A DNA stretch of 64,000 bases from Dokdonella_A sp049583635 (GTDB taxonomy: Bacteria > Pseudomonadota > Gammaproteobacteria > Xanthomonadales > Rhodanobacteraceae). Numbering within the stretch: position 1 is the first letter of the stretch; each line of letters starts with the position of its first letter. A model generated the notes under the pieces. It worked only from the letters and a program-made list of their open reading frames with translations, searched no databases and was not told where the DNA came from. Position numbers and translations under genes: made by a program. This document shows, piece after piece, positions 7,673 to 17,000 of the stretch. The stretch lies in NCBI GenBank assembly GCA_049583635.1, contig JBAUWF010000064.1, positions 3,298 to 67,297 on the forward strand. The letters run 5' to 3'.

Positions 7673-9256
7673 ATGCCCCCAATGTCTCCGAACAATGCCG
7701 CACTTGCCGCACGCGATCTTGCCGTCGTCTGGCATCCGTGCACGCAGATGCACGATCACGCCGCCGGCGTGCCGATGCTGCCGATCGTGCGCGGTGAAGG
7801 CGCCTGGCTGATCGACGCCGACGGCAGGCGCTACCTCGACTGCATAAGCTCGTGGTGGACCAACCTGTTCGGCCACGCCAACCCGCGCATCGCGCGCGCC
7901 GTGGCCGAGCAGGCCGCGCTGCTCGAGCACGTGATCTTCGCCGGCTGCACCCACGAGCCCGCGATCGAACTCGCCGAACGACTGGTGCATCTCGCCCCCC
8001 GATCAAACCATCAACATGTCGCGGCAAATTCCCTTCCCTCGCTTGCGCGGGAAGGTGCCCGATTGAAAGGTCATGGCAACATTCCTTCCCCTGCGAAGCA
8101 GCGGAAGGTGCCGACGGCGGAAGGGGGAGCGCCGCAGGCGCCGGCGGACAGGGAAAGGACCGAAGGCGCTGGCGCAACGACGCCCGCTTCCGACGCGCAA
8201 CATCCGAACGGTGCACCCACCCTCACCCGCGTGTTCTTCGCCGACAACGGCTCGGCCGCCGTCGAAGTCGCGCTCAAGATGAGCTTCCACTTCTGGCTCA
8301 ACCAGGGCCACGGCGAAAGGACGCGCTTCATCGCGCTGACCGGCAGCTACCACGGCGAAACCCTAGGCGCGCTCTCGGTCAGCGACGTCGCGCTGTACCG
8401 CAAGACCTACGCGCCGCTGCTGCTTGAACCGATCCTCGTCCGCTCGCCCGATGCCTGGCTCGCCGAACCCGGCGAGAACGCAGCGGCCGTCGCCGCGCGC
8501 CGCCTCGGCGAATTGCGCGCGACGCTGGAAGCGCATGCGCACGAAACCTGCGCCGTCATCGTCGAGCCGCTGGTGCAGTGCGCCGGCGGCATGCGCATGT
8601 ACCACCCGGACTATCTCGCCGGCCTGCGCCAGTTATGCGACGAATTCGCCGTGCACTTCATCGCCGACGAAATCGCGGTCGGCTTCGGCCGCACCGGCAC
8701 GCTGTTCGCATGCGAGCAGGCCGGAGTCGCGCCGGATTTCCTGTGCCTGTCCAAGGGCCTGACCGGTGGCACGCTGCCGCTCTCGGTCGTGCTGACGCGC
8801 GAGCAAATCTACGCCGCGTTCTACGCCGAACACGCGGCCGGCAAGGCGTTCCTGCATTCGCACAGCTACACCGGCAACCCGCTCGCCTGCCGCGCCGCGC
8901 TCGCGACGCTCGCGATCTTCCGCGACGAGCCCGTGATCGAGCGCAACCGCAAACTCGCCGCGCACCTCGCCGCGAAACTCGCGCCGCTCGCCGATCACCC
9001 GAACGTCGCCGATGTGCGCCAGACCGGCATGATCGCCGCAGTCGAACTGGTGCGCAACAAGGCCACGCGCACGCCCTTCCCCACTTCCGAGCGCCGCGGA
9101 CTGCGCGTCTATCTGCAAGGTCTCGAACACGGCGCGCTGCTGCGCCCGCTCGGCGACGTGGTCTATTTCATGCCGCCGTATGTCGTGACCCCGGACGAGA
9201 TCGACTTCATGGTCGATACGGCGATCGCGGGGATTGCCAGGGCCGTTGCGGATTAA
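7673..9256 (+). CDS. bioA: Adenosylmethionine-8-amino-7-oxononanoate aminotransferase with in-frame repeat insertion
   Basis: A class III PLP aminotransferase that makes 7,8-diaminopelargonic acid in biotin synthesis. Family motifs: WHPCTQMHDH near the N terminus, YLDCISSWWTN, FADNGSAAVEVALKM, GSYHGETLGALS, IADEIAVGFGRTG, and LSKGLTGG with the PLP lysine at about residue 361. The protein is 527 residues, against about 430-460 in the family. The excess is about 72 residues between a LAP and LTRVFF that are normally near-adjacent; this insert is rich in Ala, Pro, Arg and Gly and is encoded by hairpin repeats (see that entry). The frame stays open. The ATG at 7682 is an alternative start. Confidence 0.9.
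   Translation: MPPMSPNNAALAARDLAVVWHPCTQMHDHAAGVPMLPIVRGEGAWLIDADGRRYLDCISSWWTNLFGHANPRIARAVAEQAALLEHVIFAGCTHEPAIELAERLVHLAPRSNHQHVAANSLPSLAREGARLKGHGNIPSPAKQRKVPTAEGGAPQAPADRERTEGAGATTPASDAQHPNGAPTLTRVFFADNGSAAVEVALKMSFHFWLNQGHGERTRFIALTGSYHGETLGALSVSDVALYRKTYAPLLLEPILVRSPDAWLAEPGENAAAVAARRLGELRATLEAHAHETCAVIVEPLVQCAGGMRMYHPDYLAGLRQLCDEFAVHFIADEIAVGFGRTGTLFACEQAGVAPDFLCLSKGLTGGTLPLSVVLTREQIYAAFYAEHAAGKAFLHSHSYTGNPLACRAALATLAIFRDEPVIERNRKLAAHLAAKLAPLADHPNVADVRQTGMIAAVELVRNKATRTPFPTSERRGLRVYLQGLEHGALLRPLGDVVYFMPPYVVTPDEIDFMVDTAIAGIARAVAD
7999..8214. repeat. Hairpin-rich repeat element inserted in frame in bioA
   Basis: About 216 bases that do not belong to the aminotransferase fold. They contain two strong hairpins: CCTTCCC (8032-8038) / GGGAAGG (8049-8055), and CCTTCC-C-CTGC (8084-8094) / GCAG-C-GGAAGG (8098-8108) with a GAA loop. 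A further GGCGGAAGGGGG stretch and GGCGCC-type palindromes follow. The composition resembles the CTTCCC...GGGAAGGTGCC intergenic palindromes I associate with Xanthomonadales genomes. Boundaries are approximate, set by where family homology stops and resumes. The length is a multiple of three within that uncertainty and has no in-frame stop. Confidence 0.7.
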
Positions 9257-9939
9257 TCCGGAGCGTGCGGTCGAAGCATCTGCGCCTGCGAAGATTCCCG
9301 CGAACGGCGGATCCTGTAGTTGCCGCCTTCCGCTCTCTCGTGCGTCGACGACAACTCCGGCTTTGGCCTGGTCCGCTCGGAGGTTTTTATCGCCGCGGAT
9401 TCGAAGCGATAAGTCTTGTCGCCTCGTTTTCGTCTGATAACGCTCCGTGCTGTTCCATCCGGCCACGCGGAAATCGGGGCAAGCCCATGTTCCAGCGCAG
9501 GATTTTTCCTTGACCACCGTTCCGCGGGGCGCGCAAGATAATACTTGTCACCGCGGATCGGGGCTATATCTGTAGTTAGGGGCTACGACGCATGTTCATC
9601 ACGCTTGCAATGTTGGCGGCGCACGCGCGCATCGCTCAATCTGTTCTGCCAGTGCACTCGCGCATTCACCGGCATGGACGCGCGCGGCATTGGGAAGACG
9701 CGAAACTCGATGTTTGTCACGGGGGCGGCTGATCGGATCGCAATCATTGCCGACAATCCGATGATCCGTTTCGGCACCAGGATGGCGCATTGGTATTGCG
9801 CCGGCCGATACGCGTCTTTGCCAATGCCGAAGCAGCCGCGGCGCGTGCGTGGGTATCTGCAATCGGCCGATGACAACGATCGTGCATGGGTTCCTGTTGC
9901 AAGTAGCCGCATGACGTCGTCGCGCGGATCGTTGCGCCG
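9257..9939. other. Intergenic region without a supported gene
   Basis: About 680 bases between bioA and the convergent FG-GAP gene. Open frames here are short, arginine-rich and lack ribosome sites or recognisable domains. I see no tRNA-like fold and no repeat shared with other parts of the window. Confidence 0.5.
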
Positions 9940-11250
9940 TCAATCGAACCCGTTCGCGAATACCGTGTCGTCGGGCGCGATGCCCTGATTGAGAAACACC
10001 GCGACCGAGGTGTCGCCGGCGTAGCCGATCGCGAGGTCGGGCAGGCCATCGCCGTTGACGTCGCCGAATGCGAGCGCGGTGCCGGCTTCGCCGGTGTCGT
10101 AGCTCCAGGCCGGAACCGGATCGAGCTGGCCGGCGTGGTTCAGGTAGATCCAGGTCTTGCCGCGCGCAAAGTCGATCTCGGCGATGTCGGGCCAGCCGTC
10201 GCCGTTGATGTCGGCGACGGCGAGGTCCTCGTGGTCGGAATCGGTATTGTCGGCGTACCAGACCGGCATGAAGTCGCCATTGCCTTCGTTCGACCAGAGC
10301 GTGAGCACCGTCTGCCCGAGCAGGATGTCGTTGTCGCCGTCGCCGTCGAAGTCGGCGATCGCGACGCCACGGTCGCCATCGGTGCTGTCGACATTCCAGT
10401 ACGGTGACAGCGCCGGGGTGCCGTCGACGTTTTCGTAGGCGGCGCTCTCGAAGTCCACCCATTTGGCGGTCGCCAGGTCGGGCTTGCCATCGCCGGTCAG
10501 GTCGCCGGCCGCGACGCTGTTCTGGATCGAGCTTTCGGCCGACTGCCAGTCCGGCGTTGCTGCAAGACCGCTGCCGTTGTTGCGGAACAGGTAGAGCGGG
10601 CGGTACGGATCGTTCTGGCTGTTGCCTTCGTTGGCGGTGACGAGATCGATGTCGCCGTCGCCGTCGATGTCGACCAGCACCATGCCGACCGCCCACGCCT
10701 GTGTCTGCGACTGCCAGCCGGCGGTCGTTTCCAGTCCGGCCGCGGAGTTGTAATAGACGGCGGTCGGGTCGAAGCCGAAGCCGCCGCGCGCCGCGACGAG
10801 GTCGTTGCGGCCGTCACCGTCGATGTCGGCGATGCCGACCGCGCCGGTGTGGTGCTGATCGGCCGATTGCCAGGACGGATCGTCCTCGAGCGCGTCGCCG
10901 GTATTGAAATAAACGTAATCGTGCCAGTCGTCGTAGGGCGGGTAGCTGTTGCTGTCGTAGGTGCCGACGGCGAGATCGTCGCGACCGTCGCCGTCGAGAT
11001 CGCCGAATGCGAGAGCGCCGACCTGCAGGCGCAGATGGTTCTGCCAGTCCGGCGCCGTGCCGTACGGAACCCCGCGGGCTGCGCCGCGCCGTGCCGTGCG
11101 CAGCGTTGCATCCCGCGCAACTACGCTACCGTCTGGCGCGACCGCGGCACACACCGTGTGTGACGCCGCAAACCAGACGAATGCGACGAGTGTTGCAGCG
11201 AATCCATGCCACACCGGTCTTGCGCGTGAATGCGTGAATCGCGAAATCAT
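9940..11250 (-). CDS. Secreted FG-GAP/VCBS repeat protein with C-terminal FANGFD motif
   Basis: A 436-residue exported protein. The ATG at 11250 has a strong ribosome site (CAGGAG, five bases upstream) and starts a signal peptide ending near SHTVCA-A. The mature part has seven repeats of the type FGDLDGDGRDDLAVG, IADIDGDGRNDLVAA, LVDIDGDGDIDLVTA and so on, the calcium-binding FG-GAP/VCBS signature of a seven-bladed beta-propeller. No enzyme domain is attached. It ends DDTVFANGFD, the short C-terminal motif shared with four other secreted proteins here. Probable location is outside the inner membrane; function unknown. Confidence 0.85.
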   Translation of the reverse strand: MISRFTHSRARPVWHGFAATLVAFVWFAASHTVCAAVAPDGSVVARDATLRTARRGAARGVPYGTAPDWQNHLRLQVGALAFGDLDGDGRDDLAVGTYDSNSYPPYDDWHDYVYFNTGDALEDDPSWQSADQHHTGAVGIADIDGDGRNDLVAARGGFGFDPTAVYYNSAAGLETTAGWQSQTQAWAVGMVLVDIDGDGDIDLVTANEGNSQNDPYRPLYLFRNNGSGLAATPDWQSAESSIQNSVAAGDLTGDGKPDLATAKWVDFESAAYENVDGTPALSPYWNVDSTDGDRGVAIADFDGDGDNDILLGQTVLTLWSNEGNGDFMPVWYADNTDSDHEDLAVADINGDGWPDIAEIDFARGKTWIYLNHAGQLDPVPAWSYDTGEAGTALAFGDVNGDGLPDLAIGYAGDTSVAVFLNQGIAPDDTVFANGFD

Positions 11251-11451
11251 GGGTGCTCCTGCATGCATGGATGTCGCGAGAATAACGCCCGGGACGCTGC
11301 ATGGCGAACGCCTGCGGCTCGCGCGGACATTGTTGTGCGCTAAGGAGCGCTTCCAAGCAACGGCGCGTGCATTCGCATTGCTGGTGGATCAACGCCATCC
11401 CGCGTTTCGACGAGCCGCGATTGCTGCGCACGAACGCCTTACACTGTGAGC

Positions 11452-12186
11452 ATGCGCACTCCTCGAATCCATGTGCCACAGCCGCTCGCATGCGGCGACA
11501 AGGTGCGCCTGCCACGCGCGGCGAGTGAACACCTCGCACGCGTGCTGCGACTCGGCGCAGGCGATCCGCTGGTGTTGTTCGATGGTGACGGTAACGAATA
11601 CAAGGGCGAGCTCGTCGATGCTGCGCGCGCGGGTATCGGCGTGCGCGTGGGTGAACCCCTCGCACATCGCCCGGTCGAGAGTCCGCTGCACCTCACGCTT
11701 GCGCAATCGATCGCTCGCGGCGAGAAGATGGACTGGATCGTGCAGAAGGCGACTGAACTCGGCGTCACCGCGATCGTACCGATCGTCACCGAACGCACGG
11801 AAGTCAGGTTCGACGCCCGACGCGCCGAGCGCCGTCTGGCGCACTGGCAGGCGGTGATCGTTGCGGCCTGCGAACAGAGCGGACGCGTACGCGTACCGTC
11901 CGTCGCGCCACCGCAAGGCCTGGCCGACTGGATCGCCGGTCTCGGCGTGACGACGGGCTTGCGTCTCGTGCTCGATCCCGAGGGTGAGCTGTCAACGCGC
12001 AAAGTCGAGCGGTTCCAGCGCCTCAGCCTCGTTGTCGGACCCGAGGGCGGCCTGTCCGAAACCGATCTGACTGCGCTGCGCAACGCCGGATTTTGCGGTT
12101 TGCGTCTGGGCCCGCGCATTCTGCGTGCCGAGACCGCAGGCGTCAGCGCGCTGGCCGCGCTGCAAGCCTTGCACGGCGACTTCTGA
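11452..12186 (+). CDS. rsmE: 16S rRNA (uracil-1498-N3)-methyltransferase RsmE
   Basis: A 244-residue SPOUT-class methyltransferase that methylates N3 of U1498 in 16S rRNA. It has an N-terminal PUA-like domain (ASEHLARVLRLGAGD) and the SPOUT knot motifs VGPEGGLSETD and LGPRILRAETA near the C terminus, plus the family motif KATELGVTAIVPIVTERTEV. Start ATG at 11452; a GTG two codons upstream is also possible. Confidence 0.92.
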   Translation: MRTPRIHVPQPLACGDKVRLPRAASEHLARVLRLGAGDPLVLFDGDGNEYKGELVDAARAGIGVRVGEPLAHRPVESPLHLTLAQSIARGEKMDWIVQKATELGVTAIVPIVTERTEVRFDARRAERRLAHWQAVIVAACEQSGRVRVPSVAPPQGLADWIAGLGVTTGLRLVLDPEGELSTRKVERFQRLSLVVGPEGGLSETDLTALRNAGFCGLRLGPRILRAETAGVSALAALQALHGDF

Positions 12187-12287
12187 TCGCACGGGTGGTG
12201 CCTGCCGCAGCGAACACCGAAGGCGCCCCGCAGGGCCGGTCACCGGAAGGGTCGATTATTGTGTGACCGTGAGGCGAAAGGCGCCGG

Positions 12288-12310
12288 GCCCCGCTTTCGC
12301 GGTGACGACC
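12288..12310. repeat. REP-like intergenic palindrome
   Basis: GGCCCCGCTTTCGCGGTGACGACC-type sequence with a CCGC-TTTC-GCGG hairpin (12291-12302) in the gap between convergent rsmE and chpC. It resembles the widespread proteobacterial palindrome built on CCCGCGAAAGCGGG-GACGAC. It may also help end transcription of both genes. Confidence 0.4.
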
Positions 12311-12346
12311 TGCATGTCACCTACCTGTGCAACCTCGATCCTCCGG

Positions 12347-12835
12347 CTAACCGGAAGATGCCGGCGGCGGTGCGCTGGAGAGTACTTCATCGATCATCGC
12401 CTCGATCGCCGCAAGATCCGGAACCACCGCGGAATCATCGTTCGTCGTGACCACGGATTTCACGCCCGGCATGTTTTCGTCGGTATCCTCGTTCGCGACC
12501 AGCAGATCGGGCGTAATCGTGGTCAGGCGCGGGAAGCCCTGCGCGAGCAGAGCCAGAAACGGCCTTTGCGGACGTCCGCCGAAAGCCTTCAACACCACCA
12601 CGCGCGCATTGTTGTAGCCCTCGAACGTGGTTAGACCGCTGAGTATCGAGAACGAGAACAGCGGCAGCCGCCAGCCACGCCAGGGCAAACGGCCGAGCAG
12701 CCAGTCCGGTGCACCATCGACGACTTCCGGTGTCGAAAAAGTGATGACCTCGGCGATGCTGGCGTTGGGCAGCAGCAGGCGTCCTCCGGTTACCGGAATC
12801 ATGACGCCGCGAATCTCTCGCAGACGATCCATCAT
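12347..12835 (-). CDS. chpC: Pil-Chp CheW-like protein ChpC
   Basis: A 162-residue CheW-fold protein, last gene of the Pil-Chp cluster. The visible CheW pattern is an IPVTGGRLLLPNASIAEV strand region, WLLGRLPWRGWRLPLFSF, and RVVVLKAFGG. In P. aeruginosa the ChpC adaptor links receptors to the ChpA kinase. The ATG at 12835 is used (a TTG two codons upstream also opens the frame); it lies at the stop of chpB, so the genes are coupled. Confidence 0.75.
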   Translation of the reverse strand: MMDRLREIRGVMIPVTGGRLLLPNASIAEVITFSTPEVVDGAPDWLLGRLPWRGWRLPLFSFSILSGLTTFEGYNNARVVVLKAFGGRPQRPFLALLAQGFPRLTTITPDLLVANEDTDENMPGVKSVVTTNDDSAVVPDLAAIEAMIDEVLSSAPPPASSG

Positions 12836-12837
12836 GT

Positions 12838-14040
12838 TCAATCTCCCTCGGAAACGTCGCGCTCGTCCATTGTCAGAAGACGATCGGCCAGTTCAGCCGG
12901 CGAACCGACAAAACTCACCTGGTCCATCGACGACGGGTCGTCGAGCGTGGCGCCGGCGACGCAGGATTCGGCGTCCTGCACGTAAACCAGACCGCCCTTG
13001 GCAATCAGATGACCACAGCCTGCGACCGCCTCGGCGAGCGTGCCGGAAAACAGAATCGCGCCCGCACGTCGGCCGAACCGGTCGGCCATCTCCCCGATGA
13101 CGCGATCGATTGCCGATGTATGCGCGCCGGCATCAATATCGGATGCCAATTGCACGCGACCACGCGCATCGATCGACAGGCGCTGTTCGGCCGGCACGAT
13201 GACGACTTCACCGTCCGCCAGCGTGTCACCGTCGCGCGGCTGGCGCACCGTCAAGGCCGTGGTCAGTGCCAGTTGCCGCGTCATCTGTTCGACAAATTCC
13301 TCGCCCATCTGTTGCACCAGCAAAAACAAGGCCGGGTATTCGGACGGCAACGCGGTCAGGAATACGCCGACTGCTTCGGGACCGCCGATCGACGCGCCTA
13401 GTACCCAGACGCGCGATATCGACGAGGCCTGTGTACCGAGCGTATCCGGATCGAGCCAGGATTCGGATGGCCGTGATACCGGCGCGTTGTCGGCAGACGC
13501 GTCCGGCAAAGTCGCCTCCTCCATCGGCACCAGTTCGAGCACCGATTCGGTTCCGGGCGGTTGCGCTTCGGTGGGTAGCTCGACAGGCGGCGGCAATTGC
13601 TCGGTAATGATCGCCTCGACATCGCGGATGTTTTCGCGAATGTCGTCGTCGGCCATCGCGACGGCCGCTGCAGCCTCACCGGGACGTGGCGGATCGACAT
13701 TGCCTGCACCGAGGATCTTGGCGACCAGATGTCGCAGCCAACGCGCACGTTCCCAGCCGGCCAGCTGCGTGGAGACTTGCGCGTCATTGAAAATGACGTT
13801 GTAGCGCGCGTCGTCAAGCAACTGGTGCACATGGTCCAGGGGTGCTTCCATGTCGGCGTCGAGATTGATCACGACGGTACGCGCGCCCGAATCGTGCAGG
13901 GCCGCTGCGTCGAGGGCATCCACCGATGCCTCGTAGACAATATTCATGCCGCAATCGGTGAGCGCCTCGCGAACATCACGCCCAGGCACATCGGTCCGGT
14001 ACAAGAACGCGACGCCCCCTTTGCCGTCAGACGTCGACAC
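12838..14040 (-). CDS. chpB: ChpB, CheB-like protein with degenerate methylesterase active site
   Basis: A 400-residue protein. Residues 1-205 are a poorly conserved N-terminal region; residues 210-395 align with the CheB methylesterase domain. The nucleophile serine is present (LGASIGGP, S217). The position of the catalytic histidine (VQHM in CheB) reads VQQM (Q244). The glycine/aspartate loop (GMGxDGA in CheB) reads FSGTLAEAVAG (331-341) with no aspartate at the expected place. IAPGGxH reads IVPAEQR. If the alignment is right the domain cannot be an active esterase and is more likely structural or regulatory. Start GTG at 14040, overlapping chpA by 14 bases. Confidence 0.8.
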   Translation of the reverse strand: MSTSDGKGGVAFLYRTDVPGRDVREALTDCGMNIVYEASVDALDAAALHDSGARTVVINLDADMEAPLDHVHQLLDDARYNVIFNDAQVSTQLAGWERARWLRHLVAKILGAGNVDPPRPGEAAAAVAMADDDIRENIRDVEAIITEQLPPPVELPTEAQPPGTESVLELVPMEEATLPDASADNAPVSRPSESWLDPDTLGTQASSISRVWVLGASIGGPEAVGVFLTALPSEYPALFLLVQQMGEEFVEQMTRQLALTTALTVRQPRDGDTLADGEVVIVPAEQRLSIDARGRVQLASDIDAGAHTSAIDRVIGEMADRFGRRAGAILFSGTLAEAVAGCGHLIAKGGLVYVQDAESCVAGATLDDPSSMDQVSFVGSPAELADRLLTMDERDVSEGD

Positions 14041-17000
14041 CGCTGGACCTCAGGATTTCCTGGACATTCTGCACCAGATCCGCTTCCTGGTACGGCTTGC
14101 CGAGATAGCGCTCGACTCCGATCTCGAAGGCGCGCTGGCGATGTTTTTCGCCGGTGCGCGAGGTAATCATGATGATCGGCACGTGCTTGAGGCGTGAATC
14201 GTTTTTCATGTATGTCGCGAGTTCGTAGCCGTCCATGCGTGGCATTTCGATGTCGAGCAACATCAGATCGGGAACTTTTTCCTGGAGCTTCTCGACCGCA
14301 TCGAGACCGTCCTTCGCGGTGAACACGTCCATGTCCGCGCGCTCGAGCACGCGCGTGCTGACCTTGCGCATCGTGATCGAATCGTCGACCACCATGATCA
14401 ACGGCTGGCGGCGCTGCGGCTGATCGGCCGGCGGCGCGACAAGTTCGGGGGTTTCTATGGCTTCGCCGTGCGCGACGCGCTCGCGCAGCGCGGACGTGCG
14501 GCGCACCAGCGGCGCCAGATCGAGAATGATCACGACCGAGCCGTCGCCCATGACGGTCGCACCGAACACGCCCGGCACCGAGCTTATCTGCGGGCCGACC
14601 GACTTCACGACGATTTCACGCGAGCCGACCACTGCATCGATGCGGACGCCGGCGCGCTGATCGCCGCTGCGGGTCATCAGCAGCGACGCCTGGGTGTCGT
14701 CCAGTGTGCGGCCCGTCGGCACGCCGAGCAGTTGTGACAACTCGTAGAGGGTAAATGTGTCGCCTGCGTAGCTGAAGGTCGGGTCATCCGAGCGCAATCG
14801 GCGCTCGAGCTCCGGGCCCTCGATGCGCACGACGCCGAGAACCGATGACATCGGGATCGCATATACGGCATCACCGAGCTTGACCAGGATCGCCTGGGTG
14901 ACCGCCAGCGTGAACGGCAGGCGCAGCGTGAACGTGGCACCCTGGCCGGGGACCGAGTCGATCTGCAGCGAACCGCCAAGCTGCTTGATCTCGTTGTGGA
15001 CCACGTCCATGCCGACTCCACGACCGGCAAGCTCGGTGACATGGTCGACCGTGGAAAAGCCGCTCTCGAGTATGAAGCCGTAGAGATCGCGATCCGACAG
15101 CTCCGCACCGGGTTTGAGCAGGCCACGTTCGATCGCCTTGGCGCGGATTGCTTCGCGATCGATACCGCGACCATCGTCGGATACGCGCAGCACGACTTCG
15201 GTTGCGTCGCGGCTGACAGCGATGTTGATCGTTCCCTCGACCGGCTTGCCCGCAGCAAGACGTTGTTCGGGCGATTCAATGCCGTGCGCCAGCGCGTTGC
15301 GCAGGATATGCTCGAACGGCGCTTTCATGCGTTCGAGCAGATTGCGGTCCATTTCGCCCTGTGCGCCTTCGACCTTGATCTGGGCCTGCTTGCCAAGTTC
15401 CTGTGCACTCTGGCGCAGCGTGCGGCGCAGCGACGGCACCAGCGAATCGAAAGGCACCATGCGTGTGCGCATGAGTCCTTCCTGCAGGTCCGAACTGACA
15501 CGCGACTGCTGCAGCAGCAGGGTTTCCGACTGACGCGTGATGTCGTCGAGTAAACCCTGGATCGACACCAGATCCGACACCGATTCTGCGAGCGCGCGCG
15601 AGTACTGCTGCAACTGCGAGAAACGATCGAGTTCGAGCGGATCGAAACTGGCCAGCCCTTCCTGATGCTCGCGCTGGAAACGGGCGATGATCTGCGCTTC
15701 GGTTTCGATCTCGAGTTTGCGCAACTGTTCGCGCAAGCGGTGTACGGTCTGTTCGAATTCAACCAGATTGAAGCGGAACCCCGAAATCTGCTGCTCAAGC
15801 CGCGAGCGGTAGATCGACACCTCGCCGGCATAGTTGACCAGCGAGTCGAGCAGATCCGAGCGCACACGAATCATTTCCTGCGGCGCGTGTACGCTGTCCT
15901 CGTCACCGAGCGTCGGCAACTGGCGCGCCGGCGGCGGCGGAGTCGTCGCTCGCGCGGGTTCCACGTCTCGCGCTTCGGTCTCGACCAGGTTGGCCGCACC
16001 ATCCTCGCTCGTCACACGCGAGCGGCCTTCGATCAACGCCGCAAAGTATGCAATGGTCTCATCGGGTATCTTGATCGCGCGGCGCCGACTCACGCGCTGA
16101 ATGAGCCCATGCAAATCATCGAAACCACGTTCGAGCGCCTTGATTGCAACCGGGTCCATGTCGCGGCGTTTATCGTCGATCGCTTCGAGCAGCGATTCCA
16201 TCGCATGCGCAAGGTGACCGATCGGCGCAAGCCCGGCCATGCGCGCACCGCCCTTGAGCGTATGCAAATCGCGCTGCAGGCCGGCAAGGGCGGCCGTGTC
16301 GTCTGCTGCCTCACGCAGTCCGGCCATCAGCGAGTCGCTGTGATCGAGTATGTCTACCCCTTCCTGCACGAAGATTTCGAGCAGATCCTCGTCCAGATCC
16401 GGAATATCGAGGTGATCTTCCACTTCGGATGTTTCGGGCGCCACCGGGACTTCGGGCGCGTCCGGTTCCGGTGTGCGCGGTCCGCTGGTTTGCACTGTTT
16501 CCGGTTCCGGCACTGCTTCTTCGGACGCCTCCGCCTCCGCTTCCGTGGCTTTCGCTTCAGGCGCTGCTTCCCGTTCCGTGGCCTCCGCCTCAGGCGCCGT
16601 CGCGGCCTGCCCTTCGGCATCCGGTTCTGCGTGCAGCGCTTCCGGTATTTCATGCGGTTCGGCCGCTTCGGTTGTGTCCGCTGGCGCTTGCGAACCTTCC
16701 AGTCCGGCAGATTGCACCGCATCACGACCCGAATCGGCAACGCCGGATGCGACGTTCAGTGCGCTCCCGAGCGCGCGCGAAAATGCCTGGTCCGGCGCGG
16801 CCGATGCCGACACGTCATCAATGCCGGTGAGCGCGCCGGGCGACGGCAACACCTCCGACGGCAGTTGCGGGAAGACTCCTTGCAGCATCTCATCAAGGTC
16901 TTGTGCAACGGCGGGCGCTTCAGTCGGCGTCGACCCGTCGTCAACCGATTGCTCGAACAAAGACGTCTCTTCCGGCTGGCTGTCGCGTAACGCGCGCATC

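Noticed and set aside
7999..8214. Intein in bioA
   Set aside because: Too short, no splice-junction Cys/Ser or HN motif, and the DNA is hairpin-rich like REP elements.
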